From assembly GCA_034438135.1 (NCBI GenBank), contig DAOTTL010000616.1, positions 1 to 10,762 of the forward strand: a stretch of 10,762 nucleotides of DNA, in the 5' to 3' direction. The notes under the pieces were generated by a model. That model ran no database searches. It saw nothing but the letters and a program-made list of their open reading frames with translations, and was not told the origin of the DNA. Shown here piece by piece: positions 1-8,000 of this stretch. How positions within the stretch are numbered: position 1 is the first letter of the stretch; each line of letters begins with the position of its first letter. Both the position numbers and the translations under genes were made by a program. The DNA comes from Paraktedonobacter sp034438135. Lineage in GTDB: Bacteria; Chloroflexota; Ktedonobacteria; Ktedonobacterales; Ktedonobacteraceae.

Positions 1-68
1 CCATGTGCCAATTAGAGAGGAGAACTGAGCCACATGTGGCTCAGTTCTCCTCTCTCATTGGCACATGG
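1..68. repeat. 68-bp near-perfect palindrome at the window edge
   Basis: Base i pairs with base 69-i throughout. The arms are 34 bp with no loop, and the only mismatch is T13 against C56. The centre is CACATGTG (31-38). The 5' arm carries a purine-rich block (AGAGAGGAGAA, 14-24) and the 3' arm its pyrimidine-rich complement. This polarity matches the hairpins at 128, 1413 and 9375, but the tip lacks their shared loop. It may continue left of the window. No protein is likely here, since any frame through it is set by the palindrome. It could be a bidirectional terminator for a gene off the left edge, or one more member of a palindromic repeat family. Confidence 0.85.
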
Positions 69-108
69 ATCATATGGAGTCATCCCTACCTTTTCTGGGA
101 CTTGCAAA

Positions 109-204
109 GCCCCTCCTCCCCCGAAACAGAAGAAGCGAGGCTGGTTGGCCGGACGAATGCCCGGCCAACCAGCCTCGCTTCTTCTTAAGAAAAGGGGGTG
201 GGGC
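109..204. repeat. Hairpin with 25-bp perfect arms and imperfect outer stem
   Basis: Arms 128-152 and 161-185 are perfectly complementary around an 8-base loop (ACGAATGC, 153-160). The 5' arm starts purine-rich (AGAAGAAGCGAGG) and the tip is GC-rich. An outer stem is weaker and bulged: GCCCC (109-113) faces GGGGC (200-204), and CCCCC (118-122) faces GGGGG (194-198). On the minus strand the tip reads GGGCATTCGTCC, which resembles the tip at 9375-9438. The GC-rich core with A-rich 5' and T-rich 3' flanks would suit a terminator, but the member at 9375 sits between divergent genes, so termination cannot explain the whole family. Confidence 0.85.
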
Positions 205-254
205 TGCCTGCTATGCAGGCCGAAAGCCTTTTGTCCTGCTTTTGCAAAAGCAGG
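194..254 (+). repeat. Dispersed repeat module, copy A
   Basis: A G-rich start (194-203) is followed by an interrupted palindrome (GCCTGC-TAT-GCAGGC, 206-220), a short linker, and a perfect 20-bp palindrome (235-254) with centre TTTTGCAAAA. Bases 206-254 match the reverse complement of 9258-9305 at about nine positions in ten by eye, with one length difference in the linker. In both copies the module lies on the same side of a long hairpin. It could be a non-autonomous mobile element, a REP-like unit or a protein-binding repeat. No transposase is in the window. Confidence 0.85.
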
Positions 255-269
255 GATAACTCATATTAC
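242..269 (+). promoter_or_regulatory. Weak promoter candidate for homoserine dehydrogenase
   Basis: TTGCAA (242-247) and TATTAC (264-269) are separated by 16 bp, and each matches its sigma-70-type consensus at 4 of 6 positions. The -35-like box lies inside the 20-bp palindrome of the repeat module, so the repeat may supply part of the promoter. Transcription would leave a leader of about 75 nt. No other candidate in 255-353 looks better, but the match is weak. Confidence 0.22.
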
Positions 270-282
270 CTGAAATGGAATT

Positions 283-308
283 CGTCAACGACGTTAAAAA
301 GGTTGACG
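283..308. promoter_or_regulatory. Inverted repeat in the hom leader
   Basis: CGTCAAC (283-289) and GTTGACG (302-308) are exact reverse complements with a 12-base spacer containing TTAAAAA. It lies about 45 bp before the homoserine dehydrogenase start and could be an operator or a small leader hairpin. I see no T-box or other recognisable amino-acid riboswitch consensus in this leader. Confidence 0.35.
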
Positions 309-353
309 TGGCGTGTTTTAATGGAGGAAAAGGCAGAAAGGGAGAAAACAACT

Positions 354-1379
354 ATGAGATCATTGCGAATTTCAGTAGCTGGTTTCGGAGTGGTAGGACA
401 GGGTTTTGTTGAATTGTTGAGAAGTAAGCAGGAGTTTTTGCGTCAGGCTTTTGATATAGATGCGCGTCTGGTGGGAGTTGGAAACGCCAGTAGTGGGTTT
501 ATTTATCGTGAGGATGGGCTTGATATAGCGACTGTACTCGAACTGGGAGCGGCGAAACATCCGTTGACGAATTATGAGCGTACTCGTCACTGGAAGACGA
601 TATTGGAGGGTTTAAGCGAGACAGGTGCGAATATTCTGGTGGAGGTGACTCCGACTAATCTACAGAATGGTGAGCCAGGGATGAGTCATATTCTGACTGC
701 TCTGAACATGGGAACGCATGTTGTAACAGCGAATAAGGGGCCTGGTGCGCTGGCGGCTCTCGATCTGCTGGCTATTGCCCGTCAGCAGGGAGTGCAGCTA
801 CGTATGGAATCCAGCGTCATGGCGGGGACACCTGTCATCAGTATGATTCAGGAGGGACTTGCAGGTGCGAGCGTGCAGGCGGTGCGCGGTATTCTGAATG
901 GAACCACAAACTATATTCTGACCGCGATGGCCCGAGGCAGGTCTTATGCAGAGGTTCTGGCAGAGGCGCAGGCGCAAGGTTACGCTGAGACCAATCCTAC
1001 GGCAGATGTTGAGGGCTACGATGCGCTGGCCAAAGTGTTAATTCTGGCAGCACTTGTTTTCAATCATCCACTCAGGGCGGATCAGGTAGTACGGCAGGGC
1101 ATTACTGATATCACTCAAGCTGATATTCAGCAGGCTGAGAAGGTCGGGAAACGTCTCAAGCTGATAGCCTCTATCCAGCGCGATGGCGAACAATTTGAGG
1201 CCCGTGTGGTGCCGCAATTGCTCTCTCTCAACGATCCGCTGGCTCGTGTAGATGGTGTGACTAATGCTCTGAGCGTTCAGACCGATACGCTCTCCGAAGT
1301 GACGATTATTGGTCCAGGAGCCGGCAGGATCCAGACTGCTCAGGGATTGCTGGCCGATGTTATCGCCTGTGCCCGCTAA
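354..1379 (+). CDS. hom: Homoserine dehydrogenase (short form, no ACT domain)
   Basis: Predicted cytoplasmic enzyme reducing aspartate 4-semialdehyde to homoserine with NAD(P)H, the branch point to threonine, methionine and isoleucine. The 341-residue protein opens with a Rossmann motif, GFGVVG (residues 10-15). It carries the family segment TANKGP (125-130), the signature RGILNGTTNYIL (178-189), and residues matching the known catalytic or binding Glu, Asp and Lys (E212, D223, K227). It ends about 90 residues earlier than the roughly 430-residue forms that carry a C-terminal ACT domain, so allosteric feedback through that domain is not expected. The ATG at 354 is chosen because GGAG (341-344) lies 9 nt upstream and the Rossmann strand begins directly after it. 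In-frame ATGs at 321 and 198 would add residues without homology, the latter encoded by repeat DNA. It appears to be transcribed alone and ends 34 bp before a large hairpin. Confidence 0.93.
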   Translation: MRSLRISVAGFGVVGQGFVELLRSKQEFLRQAFDIDARLVGVGNASSGFIYREDGLDIATVLELGAAKHPLTNYERTRHWKTILEGLSETGANILVEVTPTNLQNGEPGMSHILTALNMGTHVVTANKGPGALAALDLLAIARQQGVQLRMESSVMAGTPVISMIQEGLAGASVQAVRGILNGTTNYILTAMARGRSYAEVLAEAQAQGYAETNPTADVEGYDALAKVLILAALVFNHPLRADQVVRQGITDITQADIQQAEKVGKRLKLIASIQRDGEQFEARVVPQLLSLNDPLARVDGVTNALSVQTDTLSEVTIIGPGAGRIQTAQGLLADVIACAR

Positions 1380-1412
1380 AGTTGTCGTTGTGAATGAGTC
1401 AACTCTCATCCA

Positions 1413-1488
1413 CATAACCAAAAGAAGAGGTAGCGTGTTTTGTGGGGCACTCGCCCCACAAAACACGCTACCTCTTCTTTTGGTTATG
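1413..1488. terminator. 36-bp perfect-arm hairpin between convergent genes, likely bidirectional terminator
   Basis: Arms 1413-1448 and 1453-1488 are exact reverse complements over 36 bp around the loop ACTC (1449-1452). The tip is GTGGGGC/GCCCCAC. The 5' arm is purine-rich near its base (AAAAGAAGAGG) and the 3' arm correspondingly pyrimidine-rich with a TTCTTTT run, so RNA from either strand would form a GC-capped hairpin with a U-rich descending arm. It fills the gap between the homoserine dehydrogenase stop and the ligase stop, and it includes the ligase's TAA stop (1484-1486) and two bases of its last codon. Termination in both directions is the natural reading, although the stem is far longer than ordinary intrinsic terminators and lacks a separate U-tract. 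Confidence 0.75.
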
Positions 1489-3088
1489 AGTTTTTGCGTG
1501 CTTTTTCGCGGTCTTTCAGTTCGCGGCGTAGAATTTTGCCCGAGGCATTTTTAGGGATGGATTGTTCTATTTCTACAAAATGAATCTTTTTATAGCCAGC
1601 AAGCTTGCCATTGGCGAAGTCAATGATCTCTTCGGGTGTGGTGTCATAGCCTGCACGCAGGACAACGAATCCTTTGATAAGTTCGCCTGCATCCTCGTCG
1701 GGAACGCCGATAACGGCGGAGTCCATGACTGCCGGGTGCTCCATTAGCAGTGCCTCGATCTCAGCCGGTGCGACCCCAAAGCCCTTGTACTTAATCATCT
1801 CTTTTTTGCGATCAACGATATAAGCATAACCATCTGTATCAATGTGACCAATATCGCCAGTGTGCAGCCAACCATTGCGCAGCGTCTTGGCGGTCTCTTC
1901 CGGTGCTTTCCAGTATCCCTGCATAACCTGGGGACCTTGAATGAGCAGTTCGCCATCCTCGCCAATGGGGAGTTCATGCTCACCAGTCTCAATATCAACG
2001 ACTTTTTGTTTCGTATTATGGGTGGGCAGACCAACGCTAGAAGCTCGTACCAGTCCAGGATCTTTGGGTTGTGAATGGGTGAGAGGAGATGTTTCAGTCA
2101 TGCCATATCCCTGAATCACCTGTATGCCGGTTTTTGCGATCAATCGGTTTGCCGGATCGAGTGGGAGTGGGGCTGCCCCTGAAAAGACATATTTGACGGT
2201 TTTCATCTTGCCCAGGTCAACCGGGCTATTGGCCAACGCTACAATAATTGGAGGTACTGCGAAATAATAGGTCACAGCATGTTTCTCGCAGAGTTCCAGT
2301 GACTGAAGGAGATCGAAGCGCTCCATCATTACTTGAGTTGCTCCACATGCTAGAAAACTGCCAGTGAGCATAACTCCATAGATATGATAGAACGGCAGGA
2401 AGAGTAAGGCAACATCTGTGAAGTTGGTTTGAAGTGCACTGGTAAATTGGAGGTTGTTCGAGACCAGGTTACGGTGACTCAGAAGGACGCCTTTTGGCAG
2501 ACCTGTGGTGCCGGAGGAGTAAGGTAGCGCGAGCAGGTCGTCGCCCGAAATTTCGACATGCGGAGGCAGGTCGGACGATGACTCACGCATCAGTTTGCCC
2601 CAGGGAATCGCCTCAGCCATGTCCTCGGGAGTCTCAACACCGGTGACGATGATGTGTTTCAGGTTGGGGAGAGATTTCTGGCTGAGAACTTTTTGCAGCG
2701 CTGGGAGAAGATCACGTTGAATGATAATACCATTGGCATCGGAGTTCTCTAGCTGGTAGCCTATCTCACGCTCTTTGTAGGCAGGGTTCATGGGACTGAC
2801 CACTACGCCAATACTGGCTGCCGCGATAAGCGAGATTGTATATTCTGGTCGGTTAAGCATCAGGAGACAGATCTTATCGCCTTTGCGCAGACCGAGATTG
2901 TACAGCCCGTTGGCGACACAGTTGACCATGGCTACAGTTTCACGGTAGGTGAAGAAGAGATTGTGGTAGATGATCGCAGTCCGGTCGGGACTGATCGCAG
3001 CGGCTGTGCGGAGAAGGTGATCATAAGGCACATCAGGGAAGGTCACCGGTGGTCGAAATAGTTCAGGAGTTACCATTTTTTCAGGCAT
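1484..3088 (-). CDS. Acyl-CoA ligase of the 4-coumarate-CoA ligase / long-chain fatty acid type
   Basis: ANL-superfamily enzyme that adenylates a carboxylic acid with ATP and transfers it to CoA. It is predicted cytosolic, 534 residues, full family length. Core motifs appear in order: phosphate loop YSSGTTGLPKGV (190-201, K199), LPFYHIYGV (231-239), GYGMTET (327-333), TGD with D412, hinge region DRKKE (426-430, R427), KYKGFGVAPAEIE (433-445), and C-terminal PKNASGKILRREL (512-524) with catalytic K518. Overall wording resembles 4-coumarate-CoA ligases. However, the Gln usual in their KYKGFQ motif is Gly (G438), so the substrate could as well be a fatty or other aryl acid. The start is supported by AAGGA 8 nt upstream on the minus strand (3097-3101). 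An ATG four codons inside is an alternative. The stop lies within the 1413-1488 hairpin. It is divergent from the GxGYxYP gene. Confidence 0.92.
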   Translation of the reverse strand: MPEKMVTPELFRPPVTFPDVPYDHLLRTAAAISPDRTAIIYHNLFFTYRETVAMVNCVANGLYNLGLRKGDKICLLMLNRPEYTISLIAAASIGVVVSPMNPAYKEREIGYQLENSDANGIIIQRDLLPALQKVLSQKSLPNLKHIIVTGVETPEDMAEAIPWGKLMRESSSDLPPHVEISGDDLLALPYSSGTTGLPKGVLLSHRNLVSNNLQFTSALQTNFTDVALLFLPFYHIYGVMLTGSFLACGATQVMMERFDLLQSLELCEKHAVTYYFAVPPIIVALANSPVDLGKMKTVKYVFSGAAPLPLDPANRLIAKTGIQVIQGYGMTETSPLTHSQPKDPGLVRASSVGLPTHNTKQKVVDIETGEHELPIGEDGELLIQGPQVMQGYWKAPEETAKTLRNGWLHTGDIGHIDTDGYAYIVDRKKEMIKYKGFGVAPAEIEALLMEHPAVMDSAVIGVPDEDAGELIKGFVVLRAGYDTTPEEIIDFANGKLAGYKKIHFVEIEQSIPKNASGKILRRELKDREKARKNS

Positions 3089-3146
3089 GCCCGAAATCCT
3101 TTCTGACTCTACTTTGAGTTCAATATGCAGCGTTTTAGCAAGCAGG

Positions 3147-3193
3147 ACAGAATGTTGATATTTCTATATATCAGTGTGTTCTGTGTCTTTTAA
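3147..3193 (-). promoter_or_regulatory. Imperfect inverted repeat with weak promoter for the CoA ligase
   Basis: In the divergent spacer, ACAGAA (3147-3152) pairs with TTCTGT (3179-3184) and TGATAT (3156-3161) pairs with ATATCA (3168-3173), with unequal inner gaps. On the minus strand, TTAAAA (3188-3193) and TATATA (3165-3170) are 17 bp apart and could be -35 and -10 boxes overlapping this dyad. That arrangement would suit a repressor operator. Each box matches consensus at only 4 of 6 positions. Confidence 0.3.
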
Positions 3194-3259
3194 GGATACT
3201 TCAGTGTAGCATAAACGGTCAAGCAAAGAAAGGACAAAATCAGGGCTTCGCGGGAGAAG

Positions 3260-3268
3260 TGCTACAAT
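3260..3268 (+). promoter_or_regulatory. Extended -10 promoter candidate for the GxGYxYP gene
   Basis: TGCTACAAT fits the extended -10 form TGnTATAAT with a single mismatch in the hexamer. No good -35 hexamer lies 16-18 bp upstream, which is common for extended -10 promoters. Start of transcription near 3275 would leave a leader of about 40 nt. The ribosome-binding site GAGGGG (3303-3308) lies 5 nt before the ATG at 3314. Confidence 0.4.
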
Positions 3269-3313
3269 GGTTCTACGAAGTTGCCGTTCACTGTAAATGT
3301 TTGAGGGGTTGTT

Positions 3314-4975
3314 ATGAACGTTTCAACTGGTGCGGCCTCTGTATGGCAGAGTGGGCGTTTGCTGCCGTCGTTTCCTGCACCTGATAGTTTGACTGCTTAT
3401 GATTTGCGCTCGGTAACGCCTGAGCTTGTTTTAACTCTCTCCAGCCTGGCCGGTCTGGTCAATCGAAGTACAGAGAAGGTGTATCTTTTACAGAATAGCG
3501 ATGATGAGTTCTGGTTCAATGAGGTTTTTCTATCATCGTCGGGGACGTGTGTGCGGGAGAGCGATATTGATTTGCTGGATCATTTGTTGAAGATGTATCG
3601 AGGATACGTTAAAGGGTTAATAATTTATGACCCTGCTTTTTTGGATAGTAGAAATGTTGCCACTACTCTGGCGGGATTGCGTGATGGTCTGATCGTTTCT
3701 CCTGAGCAGGCCGAGGTTTTAGAGAGGTTTCCGCATACTCTGCCAGTCCTGTATGATTTGCGCAAGCATCATTGGAGGAGCCGCATACAAGCGTATGCCT
3801 GGGCTTATCAAAATCTGTTTGCAGAATGTTCATCCTCTTTTCTGGCGGGCATCAATCCAGGTATTTGTGGATCTCTGCGCTCTCTGCTGGTTGCTCAGCG
3901 CGTTTTTACCTGCTGGTTGGATGCTCGTGACTTCTGGCCAGTTCCCTCTCAGAACTGGCTGTCGGAACGTCAGCTTTTTAAACGCATCTTGGAAAACTTC
4001 GAGCCTGGTTCGATTCATCTTGGTTGGTATATCAGCGAGCCTTTTGGGGTACGTCTGGCCTCTCGTGCAGCTATGTTGACGTTGGCCAGCGATCACTGTA
4101 CAAATTTAGAGATCTGGTCCAGTCTGCCCGCCTATCATCCTGTTCGATTGAGGGATGAGCAAAGTGCTATGGAGCATGTCAATACGCCGGTTTCCGGCGT
4201 TGCGAGTGACGAGCAAGCTGCTGTGGAAGCTGGCGAGGATGTTGCCGTAGGTCAGGCGATTTCGTCGGCTAAACGTAAGGTGTATCTGTCATTTACGATT
4301 AGCGATGGCGATAATCTGCAATACTGTCAGCACCGTCTGCTGAGGCTCTGGCTGGACCCGGCTCGTGGGAAGATTCCGCTGGGCTGGACCGTTGCTCCCG
4401 CTCTAGGTCAGTCGATGCCCGGTGTAGCAGCTTTTTACGCTCGAACTGCCAGCGTTCAAGATGAGTTTATCGCTGGTCCCAGTGGTGGGGCCTATATCTT
4501 GCCATCGTACTGGCCGAATTCGTATCTTTCTGTGTTTCTGCAATTGACAGGTGAGTTGATGCAGTCCATGCAGCTCAGCATTATTCAGATGCTAGATCAT
4601 AGTCTCTGGTTTGGGAGTCAGGGATTTCGTAGTTCTACTTTGCAAAAAGCATGTGTGGAGCAACTGAGTCCCTTTGGTCTGCGCGGAGTGTTCAGCGGGG
4701 CTGGTACTTTTTTCCCTTCCTGGCACACGAATACAGGGCGTCCAGTTTACCAGAATCTTGGTCTGGCTTATAGTTCTCGACGCACGCGTTACTTGATCAG
4801 AAGAGCCGCAGCACGTGGTGTTATGTTTATCAATGTCTATGTTTTTGCCTGGAAGTTGTGTCCGGGCGATTTGTTGGAGGTAGTTGCTCAGCTTGGGGAG
4901 GACTTTGAGGTAGTGACTCCGTCCCGTCTACTTGAGCTTATTGCCGCTCATTCTGACGAGAAAAAGGGGGCGTGA
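3314..4975 (+). CDS. GxGYxYP-domain family protein (putative glycoside-hydrolase-like, function unknown)
   Basis: 553 residues. The N-terminal part (about 25-65) has the family-type segment ending in LAGLVNRSTEKVYLL. The C-terminal part has FTISDGDNLQYCQHRL (327-342), an AGPSGGAYILPSYWP stretch (387-401) corresponding to the family's name motif, and a terminal VTPSRLLELI (534-543). The biochemical function is unproven. The family is placed near carbohydrate-active proteins by annotation only. Two oddities stand out. The motif is GGAYILP rather than GxGYxYP, with the third Gly replaced by Ala and the second Tyr by Leu. No signal peptide is visible, so the protein looks cytoplasmic. Residues 281-320 form an Ala/Glu-rich stretch that looks like a linker between the two halves. 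GAGGGG 5 nt before the ATG supports the start. It is transcribed alone and converges on the regulator. Confidence 0.72.
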   Translation: MNVSTGAASVWQSGRLLPSFPAPDSLTAYDLRSVTPELVLTLSSLAGLVNRSTEKVYLLQNSDDEFWFNEVFLSSSGTCVRESDIDLLDHLLKMYRGYVKGLIIYDPAFLDSRNVATTLAGLRDGLIVSPEQAEVLERFPHTLPVLYDLRKHHWRSRIQAYAWAYQNLFAECSSSFLAGINPGICGSLRSLLVAQRVFTCWLDARDFWPVPSQNWLSERQLFKRILENFEPGSIHLGWYISEPFGVRLASRAAMLTLASDHCTNLEIWSSLPAYHPVRLRDEQSAMEHVNTPVSGVASDEQAAVEAGEDVAVGQAISSAKRKVYLSFTISDGDNLQYCQHRLLRLWLDPARGKIPLGWTVAPALGQSMPGVAAFYARTASVQDEFIAGPSGGAYILPSYWPNSYLSVFLQLTGELMQSMQLSIIQMLDHSLWFGSQGFRSSTLQKACVEQLSPFGLRGVFSGAGTFFPSWHTNTGRPVYQNLGLAYSSRRTRYLIRRAAARGVMFINVYVFAWKLCPGDLLEVVAQLGEDFEVVTPSRLLELIAAHSDEKKGA

Positions 4976-5015
4976 GGTAGATTAGTAGCACTTGCGGCCC
5001 GTTCCGTTCGGTCTT

Positions 5016-8000
5016 CTATTGCGCCGAGGGAAGAGAGTCCAACCACTTTTGACCGCGCTCATAGAGTCCATAGAGTTCATATTTTTGAGCGTCTGAGCAA
5101 GCTTGTAGTCCTTGCTTGCGTGCCAGCGCGAGATTGCCGCGCAGGCGCGAGGCGTAAGCCTGGGTCAATTGTGCGCGTGTGCGCGTCTCGACATCTGGAC
5201 CACGGAGATTAAGGGCGCGGTGTAGATCGACTTCAGCATGTCGGATAGCTCGCTGACCCTGGGGAGTTTTAACTATCTGCGTATTTTCTACCATGGTCAG
5301 GCGCAGATTGGCCAGAGCTACCAGAGCGAATCCGATGCAGGGTTGATTAGGCATCGATCGACCGAGAGAGAGTGCGTGCAGGATGGCGCTGGCAGCCTCT
5401 TTGAAACGTCCCTGCTCTCGCAGCAGATTCCCCAGAATAGCGTGCCAGGTACTCAAATATTCTCGATCATTGATTTGCTCCACCAGTGTCAGACCTTCAC
5501 GGTAAAATTGTTCTGCGGATGTGAAGTCGTGGGCGATGCTTGCTAACTCTCCACGATTGTAGAGAATGACCGATTTTAAAGGAGTATCTCCGCTTTGCTC
5601 GATGTAGTTGAGTGCTCGCTGGAAGTAGGATTGTGCCTTGTCGTATTCAGCTTTCAGCAGGTAGATATGACCGATATTGCAGCAGCCATGGGCGTGTTCG
5701 CGTCGTCGATCGTGCTGTTCATAGATTGTCAGAGCTTCCTGCAAGTGTTTGAGTGCCTCGCTAAGCTGACCGAGGGCTGCATAGAGGATGCCCAGGAAGG
5801 CGTGAACTCGTCCAATATCAGCCGAGTCACCTTGAAGCGTGAGCGCTGTGCGCGTCTGACGCGAGGCCGGGCTGGTGCGTATCTGTGATCTTGGCTCTTC
5901 TGTTTGTTCCGCCAGGTTTGCAGTAAAAAGGCTTAGCGCTTTCAACGCTGCCTTCAGGGCCTCCTGGTGATAGCCTTCATACCAATAGAGGCCGGCCTGC
6001 TGGTGACGGAGGCTGCCCCAGGCGGGACCGTCAGTGATGCCCGCTTTGTACAGGACCTCCTCGGCCCGAGCGGTGCATTCGCGTGCCGCGGCTGCACTGG
6101 CCGTATAGCGCCAGATCCAGGCGATTTCGCTCCAGAGGACTGCCTGCGTTTGAGCCTCCTGGCGTTGAACTTCAGGGGTAGCTGAGATAGAGGAGGGACT
6201 GGTGTACAACTGGATGGCGCGTTTGTAAAAGATCGTTGCATCATGGAAATTCCCTTGCGAACGGGTACATTCGGCCAGTCGTTCAACCAGGAAGCCCAGA
6301 TGGAGGCGTTGTTCTTGTGGCATGTCAGGTTTGAAATCGGCCTCGTAAGGAAGTTCAAGGAGAACAGGTGCCAGATATTTGAGCGCGAGGCGATAATAGC
6401 GCTCGGTCTCTGCATAGGCAAAGAGACTATAGGCGTGATCAGCTGCGATTTCGGCGTACTGGGCGATCTTTGCTGGCTCTTCGCCGCCACGGACCAGGTG
6501 TTGGGTAATCGTGGCGGCAGCCTCGCCTTTGCGGGACTGATAGACCTGTTGCAAGACCTGGGCGATGCGTCGGTGTAGACGGCCACGTCGTGTGGCTGAG
6601 AGTTCATGATAGAGATGGCTGGCCAGGAGTGGGTGCCAGAAGTGATATGTCACATGAGCACCGCTACCCTCTTCGGTCAGCACACCCAGATGGAGAGCCT
6701 CGTCCAACAGATCTAGAACGACATCGTCGTCGGTCGTTCCTCTGGACTCCATGGCTGCGATGAGATCAAAGTCGAATGAGCCACCCAGGACTGCCGCTTT
6801 GTCGAGTAGTGCGCGGCAATCGCTGCTCAGACGATTAAGTCGCTGGGTTAGGGCGGCTGCTATAGTGCCAGGTAAGGTCTGTCTACCCTCCTGATTTGTT
6901 TCCTTCCCCGGTGTTTCGGGATAGGAACTGGTCTGAGAGGAGTAAGCCAGTTCTTCGGCAAAGAAGGGATTGCCCGCCGCCTGATGCTGAATTTGTGTCA
7001 CTACCGAGGAGGAGAGACCATAGACCAGCGAGACCAGTGCTCCGATGTGCTCATCGCTCAGAGGTGGGACGTGAATGATTTCTACAACCTGTTCACGTTG
7101 CATATGGGCTATGAGATCATTTAGTACCCGATTGACTCCCAGTTCCGTCTCACGACAGGTAGCCAGAATAGCAATAGGATGCTCAGAGGTGCGCCTGGCA
7201 AGATAGCCCAACATCTGAGCGCTACTATTATCGGTCCATTGCATATCATCCAGTACAATCATCAGAGGCGTCTGAACGCTCAGAGAGGCCAGGAAGGTAA
7301 ACACTGCCTCACGCAGTCTGAGTTCCTCTTGTTCGGGGGAGAGCGATTCGTAGAGAGCTATTTCTGAACCATTTTTTATGCCCGCGCCGACCAATGTTTC
7401 CTGCATTTCGGGTACAAGGGCACGCAATGGTTGATAGATCGAGGAAGAGGCAAATTCCGCGACCTGTTGAGCCAGGTCGGGCGTATAGGTCAGGATACTG
7501 CGCAGCGCAGCGGTCCAGACGCGATAAGGAATGCCCTGCTCTTGCTGATAGGCATGACTCCAGACAACCGTCCAGCCGCGTTGTCGCGCTTCTCGGGCAC
7601 TCTCTTCGGCCAGGCGTGTTTTGCCCAGGCCAGCCTCGCCTACCAACATAACACAGTGAGTACGCTGGGTTTTACGCAGTTCATTCAGGAGTACTCTGGC
7701 ACCCCCATCTTCAGGTGCAGGTGCATTTCCATGCAGAGATTCAAGATTTGTGATCAACTGGTGAAGCGCGTTCAATTCGCGGTCCCGACCTACCAGCGGA
7801 CTCTGATTGACGCGTCCGATATACGCCTGGGGAGGTGTGCGAGTGCTGGCCGTGCTTTTGTTCGTCTGCTGTGGCTGGACAGCTTTTTCAGGAGTACTGA
7901 ACCTGTCAGTTGTTTGGGAAAGGGAGTTGAGACCGCTTCCTGACTCAGTTCCCTCCGCTTCCACTCTCTCCGAGATAATCGTCGTAATTGGGCGTGCCAG

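Noticed and set aside
194..254. CRISPR-like or attachment-site reading of the repeat module
   Set aside because: There are only two copies 9 kb apart, with no regular spacers, no cas genes, and no integrase or tRNA nearby.
3..273. Several short open frames at the left edge
   Set aside because: They are products of the palindromes and the repeat module, which lack stop codons by composition. None resembles a protein.
255..353. T-box or amino-acid riboswitch upstream of homoserine dehydrogenase
   Set aside because: No T-box consensus or conserved riboswitch core could be seen. Only a 7-bp inverted repeat is present.
1038..1466. 142-residue open frame antisense to homoserine dehydrogenase
   Set aside because: It runs through the 1413-1488 hairpin and opposite well-conserved coding sequence. 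It shows no family resemblance.
4184..4200. ACGCCGG/CCGGCGT hairpin inside the GxGYxYP gene
   Set aside because: It is a short 7-bp stem within the coding sequence for the linker and probably chance.
4976..5015. Terminator between the GxGYxYP gene and the regulator
   Set aside because: The 40-bp gap has no stable dyad or T-run, in contrast with the other convergent gap at 1413-1488.
5954..6607. 217-residue open frame on the minus strand inside the regulator gene
   Set aside because: It is a different frame of the same strand within the TPR/ATPase region. The composition is Arg/Pro/Ser-rich, with no recognisable domain and no ribosome-binding site, so it is a shadow frame.
7431..7943. 170-residue plus-strand open frame opposite the regulator
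   Set aside because: It is antisense to the ATPase and linker region and has no ribosome-binding site or recognisable motif.
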